From Methylobacterium sp. 10 (lineage in GTDB: Bacteria; Pseudomonadota; Alphaproteobacteria; Rhizobiales; Beijerinckiaceae), in NCBI RefSeq assembly GCF_000519085.1, contig NZ_KI912577.1, positions 1,927,331 to 1,991,330 on the forward strand: a stretch of DNA of 64,000 bases, given 5' to 3'. Every line of letters starts with the position of its first letter. The first letter of the stretch is position 1. The notes beneath the pieces were generated by a model. It was not told the DNA's origin. It was given only the letters and a program-made list of their open reading frames with translations, and did no database searches. Positions 8,082-17,506 of this stretch are shown here, piece by piece. The position numbers and the translations under genes are program-made.

Positions 8082-8924
8082 ATGAGCAAGCTCTTGCGGA
8101 GTACGATGACGGCTGCCGTCTTGGCTGTTGGTGCGGCGACCGCTTTTGCCCAGGGCGGGCCTGGAGCCGGAGGCGGTGGTGGTGCGGGCGGTGGCGCGGG
8201 TGGGGCTGGTGCGCCCGGTGCCGGTGTCGGTGGCGCGGGATCGGCCGGTGGCGCCGGAATGCGTGGCGGTAGTGGGGCCGGAGCGGAGCGTGGCGGAGCC
8301 GCCGGTAGCTCGGAGCGTGGCGGTTCCTCGGGGGAACGAGGTGGTCCGGCGGGCGAGCGCGGCGGAGCTGCCGGGATGGAACGCGGCGGCAGCAATGCCG
8401 GCAACGACCGGAATGGCCGCATGGAGCAGGGTGAACGCCCGGTTCCGGGCGGCAGGACCGATGCCGGCAGGCCCGATCGTGACGGCAAGGCAGATCGTGA
8501 GGACAAGCCGGATCGGGGCGAGCGCATGGAACGTGGCGGCAAGGCCGATCGTGACATGAAAGACGGCAAGGCGGACCGTGGCGAGCGCATGGAACGCGAC
8601 AGAGGGGATCGTAGCAGGCGCGGAGACCGTGGGGGACGTGGTGACAGTGGCGCCGTGCGCGGAGCCTATGGCCGGCTGGGTGCTCCGCAACGCACGGAAT
8701 TCCGCCAGAACGTATTGCGTCGCGGCATTCCACGCCTTGCCGCGGGCGCCTTCGCCTTGACGGTGGGGAGCGCCATCGCCCGCAGCTACACTCTCTACGA
8801 CCTTCCGCCGGATATCGTTCGGATCGCGCCGGAATACGAGGATTATCGCTATGTCCTCGTCGATGACGACATTGTCATCGTCGATCCGGATACCTACGAG
8901 ATCGTGGACGTCATTCGCGGCTGA
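8082..8924 (+). CDS. Secreted Gly/Arg-rich protein with DUF1236-like C-terminus
   Basis: The 280-residue protein starts with a signal peptide cleaved near TAFA-QGG. Residues about 25-110 are almost entirely Gly/Ala with SERGG and GERGG units. Residues about 115-195 are a charged, Arg/Asp/Glu/Lys-rich stretch with repeated GERMERGGKADRD-like units. The last 70 residues (YTLYDLPPDI, YRYVLVDDDIVIVDP) match the DUF1236 style of periplasmic proteins. The start ATG at 8082 follows three residues after an alternative TTG; only the ATG gives a normal signal peptide. It is single and rightward, behind an EcfG-type promoter, which suggests a stress-induced envelope or extracellular protein. Its activity is unknown. 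Confidence 0.82.
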   Translation: MSKLLRSTMTAAVLAVGAATAFAQGGPGAGGGGGAGGGAGGAGAPGAGVGGAGSAGGAGMRGGSGAGAERGGAAGSSERGGSSGERGGPAGERGGAAGMERGGSNAGNDRNGRMEQGERPVPGGRTDAGRPDRDGKADREDKPDRGERMERGGKADRDMKDGKADRGERMERDRGDRSRRGDRGGRGDSGAVRGAYGRLGAPQRTEFRQNVLRRGIPRLAAGAFALTVGSAIARSYTLYDLPPDIVRIAPEYEDYRYVLVDDDIVIVDPDTYEIVDVIRG

Positions 8925-9140
8925 TCTCGGATCGGCGGTATCCCCGAAAGGGGAGCCGCCGCATGGGCGCACGCTTCCATCCATCGTCCGCAGCCGCGGT
9001 GCGAGCCGTGACGATACCAGTGTCGACCGCCTTGACGCGGTGACGCGAAGCCAAGTCCAAAGGCTCCGGATCGGTGGTCCTGATCGATTCGGAGCCTCCG
9101 CGTTTCAGCTTATCCACCGATCTGTCGTTCGGTGCGAATG

Positions 9141-9180
9141 GCATGCCCTCCGCAAGCGAAGGCATGCGATCCTATTTTTT
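9141..9180 (+). terminator. Probable terminator for the rightward DUF1236 gene
   Basis: GCATGCC (9141-9147) pairs with GGCATGC (9161-9167) around an inner CGC-AA-GCG, followed by GATCCTA and six T on the plus strand. The T run also encodes the C-terminal lysines of the leftward neighbour, so the two genes converge here. A second hairpin without a T run (CGGCGG..CCCC gaaa GGGG..CCGCCG) lies at 8933-8961 just after the stop codon. Confidence 0.6.
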
Positions 9181-9462
9181 CGTCTTCATCTCTTGGTTCA
9201 TGGCCTCTGCCGCCTGCACCGCTTGGTCGCTCAGGAAGATCTTGACCTGAATGGGTGTGACCGCCCATGCGGCGGAGACCAGGAAGGCGAGGGCGGCCAA
9301 TCCATAGGCGAATCCCTGTAGGATCCCGAGCCATCCGAGCAATAACGGCACCAAGCTAACAACAAATGCAGCGCTGAAGCTTTTCGTGAGATAGAATATC
9401 GACACGGCGCAGATCGCTGCAAGAGCAGCCGGCTTTGAAAATCTGATAATGTAATTTTCCAT
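9172..9462 (-). CDS. Small membrane protein, unknown function
   Basis: The 96-residue product has hydrophobic helices at about 10-30, 33-52 and 53-72, then a short amphipathic tail ending in KTKK. The start region is AT-rich, unlike its neighbours, and the ATG at 9462 has only a weak upstream purine run. It converges with the DUF1236 gene and is divergent from the AraC regulator. I recognise no family. Its hydrophobic pattern and isolated AT-rich promoter region make a real gene likely. Confidence 0.6.
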   Translation of the reverse strand: MENYIIRFSKPAALAAICAVSIFYLTKSFSAAFVVSLVPLLLGWLGILQGFAYGLAALAFLVSAAWAVTPIQVKIFLSDQAVQAAEAMNQEMKTKK

Positions 9463-9670
9463 AACCCGTGCTTTCTACGCATAATACTCAAACGGAAGCT
9501 TGCCATTGGCGGTCAAAATTGTCTCGAAGACGATTGCCGCTTCGAATAGACTGTTGAAGTCGAAATTGCAGACTCGTCAATCGCCTCACTGGTATGCCGG
9601 ACAAAGCAACTTGATATTTCGCTAAATTGGGACGAATTGTCCGGCAGCGTTTGTCGCGGAATTTTCGTCT

Positions 9671-10687
9671 ATGAGTTCAGCCACGGTGAGGCAGAGCATC
9701 CGGCTCATCGATGGCGATGCCACGTATCGGGTCGCCGCTTGGCAGGAACTCATGAAGACGTCCGGCGAGGTCCGCGTGGAGCCCGAGGAGGCCCGGCGTT
9801 TCACGAGTGACTCGTCGTGGCGGCGCTTCGGGCCGGTGATGGTCGGACGCATCACGACGACAGCCTTTTCCCTCGTCCGCACGAAGGAGGTCGCCGAGCG
9901 AACCGGCCTCGACCATGTTTTCTTCAACGGTTGGGAGTCTGGCCGGGGCGTGGGGGCCTGCGGTCGGCGCCAGATGGCCTTCGATGTCGGCTCACTGTCC
10001 GTCACGAAACTATCCAGCGCCGCCCACTATCATCTGGACGACGTTACGTTCACAGCTCTGGTCGTGCCGCGCCGTCTTCTCGAGGCTAGGATGGGACCGG
10101 TCGAGCCGATCAACGGACGGGTCTTCAAGCCGGACACTCCCGAGGCGATGATCGTCGCTTCACATATCCGCACTCTGCTCGATCTGCCCGAGATGCTCAC
10201 GCCCGCGAAGGCCGCGCTGGCGGGCCGCGCCAGCCTTCTTCTCCTCGCAGCCTGCTTCAGCAAGACGGTTCCGCACCTCGTCATCGGCGTCGACCCGGAC
10301 GCCGAGATAATGAAGGCGATCCGGCGATTCATCGACGATCACCTTGCCGATCCCGATCTCGATGCCGCCCTGATTTGTCAGCAGTTCGGTCTGTCGCGTT
10401 CGCGGCTCTACCGCCTGATGAGTGCGACTGGCGACGTTGCTGGCGTCATTCGTCGGTTGCGCCTGACCCGCGCGCATCGCGAAATCGCGGCGAGGCGAAA
10501 GACCGACCTTCCGATGACCGAGATCGCGGCCTGCTTCGGTTTCCGTCAGGAGCGCAGCTTCCGCAGGGCGTTCCAGCAGGCTTTCGGCTACTCCCCCGCC
10601 GACCTCCGGGCGAGGGTCCGATCCGGCGCCTCGACATCGCTCCCCGAAGCCGGGGCCGTCGTCGACGATTGGTTCAACGATCTCTGA
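9671..10687 (+). CDS. AraC family transcriptional regulator
   Basis: The 338-residue protein has an N-terminal sensing region (about 1-215) and a C-terminal AraC DNA-binding domain (about 228-325) with two helix-turn-helix units. The first holds ICQQFGLSRSRLYRLM and the second EIAACFGFRQERSFRRAFQQAFGYSPADLR. The N-terminal part carries an AraC-binding-like sequence, but the ligand is unknown. It stands alone behind a 200-base AT-rich region that separates it from the divergent small membrane protein, a possible target. The start is the ATG at 9671; no strong ribosome binding site is seen. Confidence 0.9.
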   Translation: MSSATVRQSIRLIDGDATYRVAAWQELMKTSGEVRVEPEEARRFTSDSSWRRFGPVMVGRITTTAFSLVRTKEVAERTGLDHVFFNGWESGRGVGACGRRQMAFDVGSLSVTKLSSAAHYHLDDVTFTALVVPRRLLEARMGPVEPINGRVFKPDTPEAMIVASHIRTLLDLPEMLTPAKAALAGRASLLLLAACFSKTVPHLVIGVDPDAEIMKAIRRFIDDHLADPDLDAALICQQFGLSRSRLYRLMSATGDVAGVIRRLRLTRAHREIAARRKTDLPMTEIAACFGFRQERSFRRAFQQAFGYSPADLRARVRSGASTSLPEAGAVVDDWFNDL

Positions 10688-10820
10688 GCGGGTTCGCAGG
10701 AGCAAGCCGACGCATCCCCTCGCACAGACCTTTGACGTGTCGCAGGTTCTTGAACGCCGAACCGGGGGCACCTTTGCGAAACATTCTTAACTCGGCCGAG
10801 GCTAGCCAGCGCGGCTCCCC

Positions 10821-11918
10821 TCAGCGACCGCCTCGATCCAGCATCCGCGAGACAACCCTTGCCGTGTAATCGACCATCGGAACGATCCGCGCATAGTTGA
10901 GCCGGGTCGGACCGATGACGCCGACGACGCCGACGATCTTCTGCGAACCGTCTCGGAACGGCGCCGCGATCATCGAGGAGCCCGAGAGCGAGAACAGCTT
11001 GTTCTCCGAGCCGATGAAAATGCGGACGCCCTCGCCGCCCTCGGCGCGGGAGAGGAGTTCGATGACGTCCTTCTGCGTCTCGAGATCGTTGAACAACAGG
11101 CGGATCCGCTCGAGATCCTCCACCGCACGCAGGTCGTCGAGCAGGTTCGCCTGGCCGCGTACGATGAGCTGGCGCGCTTCGGAAGGACCCACTGTGGTGG
11201 CGAGGCCGGCATCGACCAGCCGTTCGGTAATGACGTCGAGTTCGCGCTTCATCGCCTCGCGGCCGGCCTCGATCTCCGCTCTCAAGCCTCCGAGGGTCCG
11301 CCCCTGCAGGCGGGCATTGAGGTAGTTCGAGGCCTCCTGCAGGGCGCCCGCTGGAAGGCCGAGCGGCAGGTCGAGGAGGCGGTTCTCCACCGAGCCGTCG
11401 TCGGAGACGAGGACGACGAGGGCACGGGCGGGATCGAGCCGCACGAACTCGATGTGCTTGAGATGAACATTGGTCTTGGTCGTGACGACCACGCCCGCCC
11501 CGCGCGAAATGCCAGACAGCATCGACGAGGCTTCGGCGAGGGCGCTCTCGAATGTGTGGCCCGAGGCGGCGGCGCGCATCTGCGCCTCGATCCGCTCCTG
11601 CTCCTCGCGTCCGACATCGCCGATCTCAAGCATGGCGTCGACGAAGAATCGCAGGCCGAGTTCCGTCGGCAGGCGCCCGGCTGAGGTGTGGGGTGCGAAG
11701 ATAAGCCCGGAATGCTCTAGATCCGCCATGACGTTGCGGATCGAGGCCGGGGACAGGGCCATCGGCAGGATACGCGCGAGGTTGCGCGACCCTACCGGTT
11801 CGCCCGTCGTGAGGTAGCTCTCGACGATCTGCCGGAAGATCTCGCGTGTCCGCTCGTTCAGGGCCGAGAGGGCCTGAAGCTGCAGTGAGGAGGAATAGGG
11901 ATGCGCGCGTTCGGTCAC
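10821..11918 (-). CDS. hrcA: Heat-inducible transcription repressor HrcA
   Basis: The 365-residue protein matches HrcA throughout: an N-terminal winged helix with [11 protein letters not shown] and [14 protein letters not shown], the segment [23 protein letters not shown], a central GAF-like domain with [20 protein letters not shown], and the C-terminal [22 protein letters not shown]. HrcA represses groESL and related genes by binding CIRCE inverted repeats, with GroEL as its partner. No CIRCE element is visible upstream of it or elsewhere in the window. It is leftward and divergent from glsA. The start is the ATG at 11918. Confidence 0.97.
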   Translation of the reverse strand: MTERAHPYSSSLQLQALSALNERTREIFRQIVESYLTTGEPVGSRNLARILPMALSPASIRNVMADLEHSGLIFAPHTSAGRLPTELGLRFFVDAMLEIGDVGREEQERIEAQMRAAASGHTFESALAEASSMLSGISRGAGVVVTTKTNVHLKHIEFVRLDPARALVVLVSDDGSVENRLLDLPLGLPAGALQEASNYLNARLQGRTLGGLRAEIEAGREAMKRELDVITERLVDAGLATTVGPSEARQLIVRGQANLLDDLRAVEDLERIRLLFNDLETQKDVIELLSRAEGGEGVRIFIGSENKLFSLSGSSMIAAPFRDGSQKIVGVVGVIGPTRLNYARIVPMVDYTARVVSRMLDRGGR

Positions 11919-12130
11919 TGGGTGTTTCCTGACCGCCGATTGTGTCCGGCTCGGAGCCCGGGCACAACCTTTACCGGTGAGGCATAGCCGCCCTGTCGTC
12001 TGCTAATCCACTTGCCGCCCGAACGGAACGGCCTTTGCGTAGCGTCGCCGCCCTCGCGAGCAGTTTCGCCGGGCCGGTGGGTTTGGCCGACGGACCCGCC
12101 GCTCCCGTTTGTCCGGAGGACAACGCCGCC

Positions 12131-13060
12131 GTGCCCGACCTCGATACCGTCGTCAAAGAGATCGCCGAGGAGATGGCGGACAGGCCGGACCGCGGGGAGG
12201 TTGCTACGTACATCCCGGAACTCGCCCGGGTCGATCCAAAGGCGTTCGGTCTCGTCGTCATCGACGCGGACGGCCATGTGGCGGCGGGAGGTGACAGCGA
12301 TACGCCGTTCTCGATCCAGAGCATCTCGAAGGTCTTCACCCTCACCCTGGCGCTCGGCATGGCCGGCGACCGGCTTTGGCGCCGGGTGGGACGCGAGCCC
12401 TCGGGCAGCCCGTTCAACTCCATCGTCCAGTTGGAGCGTGAGCGCGGCATTCCACGCAATCCTTTCATCAACGCCGGGGCCATCGCGGTCACCGACGTGA
12501 TCCTGTCGGGCCATCAGCCGAGGGAAGCCCTGGGTGAGATCCTGCGTTTCCTGCAGTTCCTGGCGCAGGACCCGACAATCATCATCGACGAGGCGGTCGC
12601 GGCCTCGGAGCTGCGCACCGGATTCCGTAACATCGCGCTCGCCAACTACATGAAATCCTTCGGGGTTCTCGACAATCCGGTGGATTTCACCCTCGGCGTC
12701 TATTTTCACCACTGCGCCATCGCCATGTCGTGCCGACAGCTCGCCAACGCGACCCGTTTCCTGGCGCATTCCGGGCGGAACCCGATGACCGGTTATTCGG
12801 TGGTCTCGGCTGAGAGAGCCAGGCGTATCAATGCGGTGATGCTCACCTGCGGTCACTACGACGGCTCGGGCGAGTTCGCGTACCGCGTCGGCCTGCCGGG
12901 CAAGAGCGGAGTCGGCGGAGGAATCATCGCCGTGGCACCGGAGAAGGCCTCGATCTCAGTCTGGTCTCCGGGACTCGACGCATCCGGCAATTCCCATCTC
13001 GGCCGGATCGCCTTGGAACAGCTGACCAAGCGCCTCGGCTGGTCGATCTTCGGCGCCTGA
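12131..13060 (+). CDS. glsA: Glutaminase A
   Basis: The 309-residue enzyme matches serine-dependent glutaminases, which hydrolyse L-glutamine to glutamate and ammonia. The catalytic Ser-x-x-Lys is in SIQSISKVF, followed by [16 protein letters not shown], the lid region [12 protein letters not shown] and [11 protein letters not shown] near the C-terminus. I chose the GTG at 12131 because GGAGGA lies ten bases upstream and the resulting length equals the family norm; upstream in-frame codons lack family similarity. It is divergent from hrcA and convergent with the YafY-type regulator. Glutaminase and type II glutamine synthetase lying 2.8 kb apart suggests nitrogen metabolism, but they are not one operon. 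Confidence 0.95.
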   Translation: MPDLDTVVKEIAEEMADRPDRGEVATYIPELARVDPKAFGLVVIDADGHVAAGGDSDTPFSIQSISKVFTLTLALGMAGDRLWRRVGREPSGSPFNSIVQLERERGIPRNPFINAGAIAVTDVILSGHQPREALGEILRFLQFLAQDPTIIIDEAVAASELRTGFRNIALANYMKSFGVLDNPVDFTLGVYFHHCAIAMSCRQLANATRFLAHSGRNPMTGYSVVSAERARRINAVMLTCGHYDGSGEFAYRVGLPGKSGVGGGIIAVAPEKASISVWSPGLDASGNSHLGRIALEQLTKRLGWSIFGA

Positions 13061-13089
13061 TCTTAGTCGCCCGGGCGCCTTCCCGGTGC

Positions 13090-13794
13090 TCAGCCCTTCG
13101 GCGCGTTCGCCGCCTTTCTCTCCAACACGGCGAGGTAGTCCCGCAGGAGCCCGACGCGTTTCGGCCGGAAGCTCGCGCCTGCGAGGTCGGCCGCGGCGAT
13201 CCGGTCCACGCGGAACATCCGGTGTGCTTCTCGCAGGCGGCACCAGGCCAGGACCACCAGCTTGCTGTCGAGATAGACAATCGCAAGGGGCCAGATCGTC
13301 CGTTCCGTGATCCGTGCGTCACCGTCCGCGTAGCGGATCGTCACCGCTTCCTCGCGCCAGCATCCTTCGCGGATCACCGCCGTGGCGGGGGAGGGGACGA
13401 AGCGCTCCTCGGACCGGCGGACCTGCGAGACCGCATGGAGCAGGTGCTGTTGGCTCGTGTCGGGAAGGGTCGCCGCCACCTTGGCGAGCACTGCGACGGC
13501 GGCTTTCGCCAGCGCCGGATCACCCATGTGCCGGACTTCGGACAAGCCGAGCACCAGCGCTTCGATCTCGATACGATCGAAGATCTGCGGCGGCAAAGCC
13601 CCATCCTCGATCAGGTGATAGCCGTACCCGCGTTCACCCTCGATATGGGCGCCGGCTGCGCGAAGGCTGTCGATATCGCGGTAGAGCGAGCGGGGGGACA
13701 CGCCCGTTTCTTCCGCCAGCCGGGCCGCGGTTACCGGCGCGGGCAGCTCGCGCAGGGCCTGGAGCAACCGGAAGAGGCGGTCCGTGCGAGCCAT
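13090..13794 (-). CDS. YafY-type HTH and WYL-domain transcriptional regulator
   Basis: The 234-residue protein has an N-terminal winged helix (VTAARLAEETGVSPRSLYRDIDSLRAAG at 19-46) and a C-terminal WYL-type domain with AIVYLDSKLVVLAWCRLREAHRMFRVDRI. This layout is common in YafY/DeoR-like regulators that sense small ligands. It is divergent from the glutathione S-transferase gene, only 76 bases away, so GST control is a reasonable inference. The start ATG is at 13794. Confidence 0.9.
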   Translation of the reverse strand: MARTDRLFRLLQALRELPAPVTAARLAEETGVSPRSLYRDIDSLRAAGAHIEGERGYGYHLIEDGALPPQIFDRIEIEALVLGLSEVRHMGDPALAKAAVAVLAKVAATLPDTSQQHLLHAVSQVRRSEERFVPSPATAVIREGCWREEAVTIRYADGDARITERTIWPLAIVYLDSKLVVLAWCRLREAHRMFRVDRIAAADLAGASFRPKRVGLLRDYLAVLERKAANAPKG

Positions 13795-13869
13795 CGTTCA
13801 ACTGACGCAGAGTGGCAGTAGCCCCGGACTATAAGCATCGGTGTCGACCCTACCAACAGGAGTGCTTCG

Positions 13870-14472
13870 ATGATGACGCTCTATCATTCGCCCAAAAGCC
13901 GTTCGACCCGCATCATCGCGCTGCTGTACGAGCTCGGCGCCCTCGACGACGTGTCAGTCCAAATCGTCGCCATCGCGCGCCAGGACGGCTCCGGCCAGCG
14001 TGATCCCGCCAACCCCCATCCCGAGGGAAAGGTGCCGTTCCTTGCCCATGATGGCGTCACGATCTGGGAGAGCAGCGCGATCATGCTCTACCTCGCCGAC
14101 CTCTTCCCGAAGGCTGGCTTGAGTATCCCGCCGGGACATCCGCAGCGGGGAGCCTATCTCAGCTGGTTCGCGTGGTATGCGGGTGTGGTCGAGCCGGTCA
14201 TGCTGCTGGAAGCGATCGGGCTCACGCATCCCGCCCTCGCATCGACTTTTCGCAGCGGTACGGAGATGCGGCAGCGGCTTGCTGCAGGGCTCGCCGAGGG
14301 GCCCTACCTCTTTGGCGCGCGCTTCACGGCGGCGGACCTGTTACTCCACTCGCCCTATGCTTGGTTTGGCAAGGCAGGCGATCCCGTCCTCGATGACTGG
14401 GTCGAGCGCTGCATGGCCCGTCCTGGGGCGGCTTTCGCCACCGAGTTTGACGCCGGGCACGTGCTGAAATGA
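13870..14472 (+). CDS. Glutathione S-transferase family protein
   Basis: The 200-residue protein has a thioredoxin-like N-terminal domain (LYHSPKSRSTRIIALLYELG; then GKVPFLAHDG with the cis-Pro, and WESSAIMLYLADLF with the ESxAI glutathione-binding motif at about 68-82) and a helical C-terminal domain. GSTs conjugate or reduce substrates with glutathione; this one has Ser in the region of the catalytic residue and an unknown substrate. CAGGAG lies seven bases upstream of the ATG. It is divergent from a YafY-type regulator that may control it. Confidence 0.9.
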   Translation: MMTLYHSPKSRSTRIIALLYELGALDDVSVQIVAIARQDGSGQRDPANPHPEGKVPFLAHDGVTIWESSAIMLYLADLFPKAGLSIPPGHPQRGAYLSWFAWYAGVVEPVMLLEAIGLTHPALASTFRSGTEMRQRLAAGLAEGPYLFGARFTAADLLLHSPYAWFGKAGDPVLDDWVERCMARPGAAFATEFDAGHVLK

Positions 14473-14807
14473 CCGGTCGTACCAAGCCACCCCATTCCAG
14501 GGCTGTCGAGGGGAAGCGGAACCCTATCCGAAGCCTCGCGGGAAAAGCCGTAGAGCGTCCGCTAGTACTGCCGCTGCTAGCGTGGCTCGTCTCTCGCTGG
14601 TTTCCCGATTACCGTCTGCTGACTCTATCGGCGTTCTGGAAAAGAAGCGTGAAGCGAGGCGGTTCTGAACCTGATCCCCTGCTTCATCGGCAATCAGAGC
14701 AGCGTCCATTTCGGGCAAAATGCCCAAAAAGACATCAACAGCTCATGGAGCAGTCATAGAAAATGTAAATCGCCACGGCGCAAAGGAGCGCCGTGGCGTA
14801 TGTGGTG
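14473..14807. other. Intergenic region between GST and glnII
   Basis: About 335 bases, convergent between the two genes. An open frame of 96 codons starts at the GST stop (ATGA overlap), but its basic, low-complexity product matches nothing and I leave it out. The glnII terminator lies at its right end. Confidence 0.6.
14766..14798 (-). terminator. Rho-independent terminator of glnII
   Basis: A perfect 11-bp stem (CGCCACGGCGC at 14771-14781, loop AAAGGA, GCGCCGTGGCG at 14788-14798) lies ten bases beyond the glnII stop. It is followed on the minus strand by ATTTACATTTTC. Confidence 0.85.
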
Positions 14808-15848
14808 TCAGGCTGCCGCCTTCGCTTCCTCGGAGGTCGGCACCGAGGCGACGGTCTTCAGGATCTGCGAGGCGATCTGGTAGGGGTCCCCCTGGCTGTT
14901 GGGACGGCGGTCTTCCAGATAGCCTTTGTACTCATTGTTGACGAAGCTATGCGGCACGCGGATCGAGGCGCCGCGATCGGCGATGCCATAGCTGAACTGG
15001 TCTATCGCGGCGGTCTCGTGCTTGCCGGTCAGGCGCATGTGGTTGTCCGGCCCGTAGACGGCGATGTGGTCGTCGAGGTTCTCCTTGAACGCCGCCATGA
15101 GCGCCTCGAAATAAGCTTTACCGCCGACCGTACGGAGGTGCTCCGTCGAGAAGTTGGCGTGCATGCCCGAGCCGTTCCAATCGGTGGCACCGAGCGGCTT
15201 GCAATGGTACTCGACGTCGATCTCGTACTTCTCGCACAGGCGCTGAAGGATGTAGCGGGCGACCCACATCTCGTCGGCGGCCTTCTTGGAGCCCTTGCCG
15301 AAAATCTGGAACTCCCACTGTCCCTTGGCCACTTCGGCGTTGATGCCCTCGTGGTTGATGCCGGCGTCCAGGCACAGATCGAGGTGCTCTTCGACGATCT
15401 TGCGTGCGACCGAGCCAACTTCCTTGTAGCCGACGCCGCAGTAGTACGGGCCCTGGGGGGCCGGGTACCCGCTGGCGGGGAAGCCGAGGGGACGGCCATC
15501 CTTGTAGAAGAAGTACTCCTGCTCGAAACCGAACCAGGCGCCGTCATCGTCTAGGATCGTGGCGCGCTTGTTGGAGGCATGAGGCGTCACGCCGTCCGGC
15601 ATCATCACTTCGCACATCACCAGCACGCCGTTCTTGCGTGTGCTGTCGGGGAAGTGGCGCACGGGCTTGAGCATACAGTCGGAGCTGCCGCCTTCGGCCT
15701 GCATCGTCGAGCTGCCGTCGAAGCCCCAAAGCGGAAGCTGCTCGAGGGTCGGGAAGCCGTCGAATTCCTTGATCTGGGTCTTGCCACGCAGGTTCGGCAC
15801 CGGCGTGTATCCGTCGAGCCATAGATACTCGAGCTTATATTTCGTCAT
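14808..15848 (-). CDS. glnII: Glutamine synthetase type II
   Basis: The 346-residue enzyme is a eukaryotic-like glutamine synthetase II, which forms glutamine from glutamate, ammonia and ATP. Typical segments are LEYLWLDGYTP, LPLWGFDGSSTMQAEG near 40-55, FGFEQEYFF near 105, GINAEVAKGQWEFQI near 165-180, the active-site WNGSGMHANFST near 225, and IADRGASIRVPH near 295. GSII is found beside GSI mainly in rhizobia and relatives, so it supports a Hyphomicrobiales origin. I chose the ATG at 15848 with GAGAGG upstream. It has its own terminator and a sigma-54-type promoter. Confidence 0.96.
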   Translation of the reverse strand: MTKYKLEYLWLDGYTPVPNLRGKTQIKEFDGFPTLEQLPLWGFDGSSTMQAEGGSSDCMLKPVRHFPDSTRKNGVLVMCEVMMPDGVTPHASNKRATILDDDGAWFGFEQEYFFYKDGRPLGFPASGYPAPQGPYYCGVGYKEVGSVARKIVEEHLDLCLDAGINHEGINAEVAKGQWEFQIFGKGSKKAADEMWVARYILQRLCEKYEIDVEYHCKPLGATDWNGSGMHANFSTEHLRTVGGKAYFEALMAAFKENLDDHIAVYGPDNHMRLTGKHETAAIDQFSYGIADRGASIRVPHSFVNNEYKGYLEDRRPNSQGDPYQIASQILKTVASVPTSEEAKAAA

Positions 15849-16349
15849 TTCGAGCCTCTCGTCCCTCAAGCGATCCGACGGCCGGGTTTCCCCTCACATC
15901 GTTCGCGGCCGTTCATAGCCGGAATCGCCGATAGCATAACGTGTGCCACCCGTGGTTCTGGGGCGTGCCGGCACTGACGTAACCTTCGGTCGCCACCCGA
16001 CACGAGATCTTCATCATCGGGCGCGGCAACCCTGAACCGCAACGACGCGCCTGCCCGCGAAATAGGCATTTCCGGCTCAGGCGTTCTCAGAGTTGAAACG
16101 TGGGACGGCAAACGCTCCTTTTCTGAGCGCCATCCGTGTCTTGCCCATCCCCTTGGCGAACGATGGTGCACCGTGATTGTGGAGCTCGGACTATCGACCG
16201 GTTGGCGCGTGGGCCCCGTGGTTAATCCCGAAACAAAAAATATAAATTCGCAGCAGGGCATGCTGCCTTTCCGGGCGAACATGCGTTCCATCGCACCCGT
16301 ACCGAAGCGGTCGGCGATACGAACAACTCATGGAACGGAGTCCGTCCTG
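15849..16349. other. Divergent regulatory region of glnII and the His-rich gene
   Basis: About 500 bases without a gene. It contains the sigma-54-type promoter of glnII at 15933-15948 and a palindrome GGTGCACC at 16165-16172, some 220 bases upstream of that promoter, which could be an NtrC half-site arrangement (inference). No obvious promoter for the rightward gene is seen. Confidence 0.6.
15933..15948 (-). promoter_or_regulatory. Sigma-54-type promoter of glnII
   Basis: The minus strand reads TGGCACACGTTATGCT. The -24 box TGGCAC is exact and the -12 box ATGCT differs from TTGC(A/T) by one base, with the invariant GG and GC correctly spaced. The start would be near 15922, about 74 bases before the glnII ATG. 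Sigma-54 and NtrC control of glnII is established in rhizobia. Confidence 0.7.
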
Positions 16350-16670
16350 ATGAAGAATCCAACCCTGTCCGCCATGGCGAAGACCCTCGCCATCGTGGTC
16401 GCCCTGGTGGGCGCGATGATCCTTGGTACCCCGCGCGGCGCGCAAGCCGCACCGATGGCAGTGTCCACGGAGGTCGCCGGCTCGGTCAACGTGGCCGCCA
16501 CGCAGGTTCAATACGGCGGCGGCCACTGGCGCCATCACGGGCGGCATCATCGCCGTCACTTCGGTCACCACCGCGGTCGCCACTTCGGCCATCACTACGG
16601 CCGGCGCTTCGGCCACCATCACCATCACCGTCGTTTCGGTCACCATCATCGCCGCCACTACCGCTACTGA
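16350..16670 (+). CDS. Secreted histidine-rich protein
   Basis: The 106-residue protein has a signal peptide ([17 protein letters not shown] to about AQAA) and then, after a short linker, a C-terminal region of roughly 50 residues made nearly all of His, Arg, Gly, Phe and Tyr. Repeated units include HFGHH and RRFGHHHHH. Such tails often bind transition metals, and the protein would lie in the periplasm or outside. The ATG at 16350 follows ACGGAG; the frame upstream has no function. It stands alone and is divergent from glnII. No known family is recognised. Confidence 0.7.
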   Translation: MKNPTLSAMAKTLAIVVALVGAMILGTPRGAQAAPMAVSTEVAGSVNVAATQVQYGGGHWRHHGRHHRRHFGHHRGRHFGHHYGRRFGHHHHHRRFGHHHRRHYRY

Positions 16671-16792
16671 GGCGTGAGTTCGGGGCGCGTCCCGTGGGCG
16701 CGCCCCTCCCTCCCTGGCTGCGCTTGCCGGTGGACCAGCCGGGGCCTAAGAGCCCGGACGATCAATCCGGAACTCGACCAAGGAGAGTGCCC

Positions 16793-17506
16793 ATGCGGCC
16801 CTCGAAGCGCGCGAACGACGAACTGCGCAACGTCACCCTGGAGCGCGCCGTCGCCCGCTATGCGGAGGGTTCCTGCCTCGTCACTTTCGGTCAGACGAAA
16901 GTGCTCTGCACGGCCTCTCTCGAAGAACGCGGGCCGCCATGGCTACGCGGTTCGGGCAAAGGCTGGGTCACCGCCGAGTATTCCATGCTTCCGCGCGCAA
17001 CCCATGAGCGCACCCGCCGCGAGGTGAATTCCGGAAAGCCATCCGGGCGGACACAGGAGATTCAGCGTCTGATCGGCCGCTCGCTCCGCGCCGTGACCAA
17101 CCTTCCCGCCATCGGCGAGCGACAGATCACCGTGGATTGCGATGTGATTCAGGCGGATGGCGGCACCCGCACCGCCGCGATCACCGGTGCGTGGATCGCC
17201 CTGCACGATTGTTTCACCTGGATGCGCGGGCGCTCCATCATCTCGGTGAATCCCCTGCGTGAGCACGTCGCCGCGATTTCCTGCGGTATCTACAAGGGTA
17301 CCCCGGTGCTCGATCTCGAATACGCCGAGGATTCGGCCGCCGAGACCGACGCGAATTTCGTCATGACCGGGTCCGGCGGCCTCGTGGAGGTGCAGGGCAC
17401 CGCCGAGGGCAAGCCCTTCTCGGAGGCCGAACTCATCGAATTGCTGCGGCTAGCCCGTGGCGGCGTCGAGCAACTCGTTGCCCTTCAGAAGCAGGCGATC
17501 GCATGA
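16793..17506 (+). CDS. rph: Ribonuclease PH
   Basis: The 237-residue enzyme trims tRNA 3' ends phosphorolytically. Signatures include [56 protein letters not shown] (near 85-103, including phosphate-binding Arg), [20 protein letters not shown] and the C-terminal [27 protein letters not shown] lies just before the ATG at 16793. It overlaps rdgB by four bases (ATGA), so the pair is co-translated. Confidence 0.98.
   Translation: MRPSKRANDELRNVTLERAVARYAEGSCLVTFGQTKVLCTASLEERGPPWLRGSGKGWVTAEYSMLPRATHERTRREVNSGKPSGRTQEIQRLIGRSLRAVTNLPAIGERQITVDCDVIQADGGTRTAAITGAWIALHDCFTWMRGRSIISVNPLREHVAAISCGIYKGTPVLDLEYAEDSAAETDANFVMTGSGGLVEVQGTAEGKPFSEAELIELLRLARGGVEQLVALQKQAIA

Noticed and set aside
11919..12130. 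A possible CIRCE element upstream of hrcA
   Set aside because: No TTAGCACTC-N9-GAGTGCTAA-like repeat is present in the hrcA-glsA gap or elsewhere in the window.
14469..14759. A 96-codon rightward frame after the GST gene
   Set aside because: It overlaps the GST stop by ATGA, but the product is a basic mix with no hydrophobic core, no family and no neighbour support.
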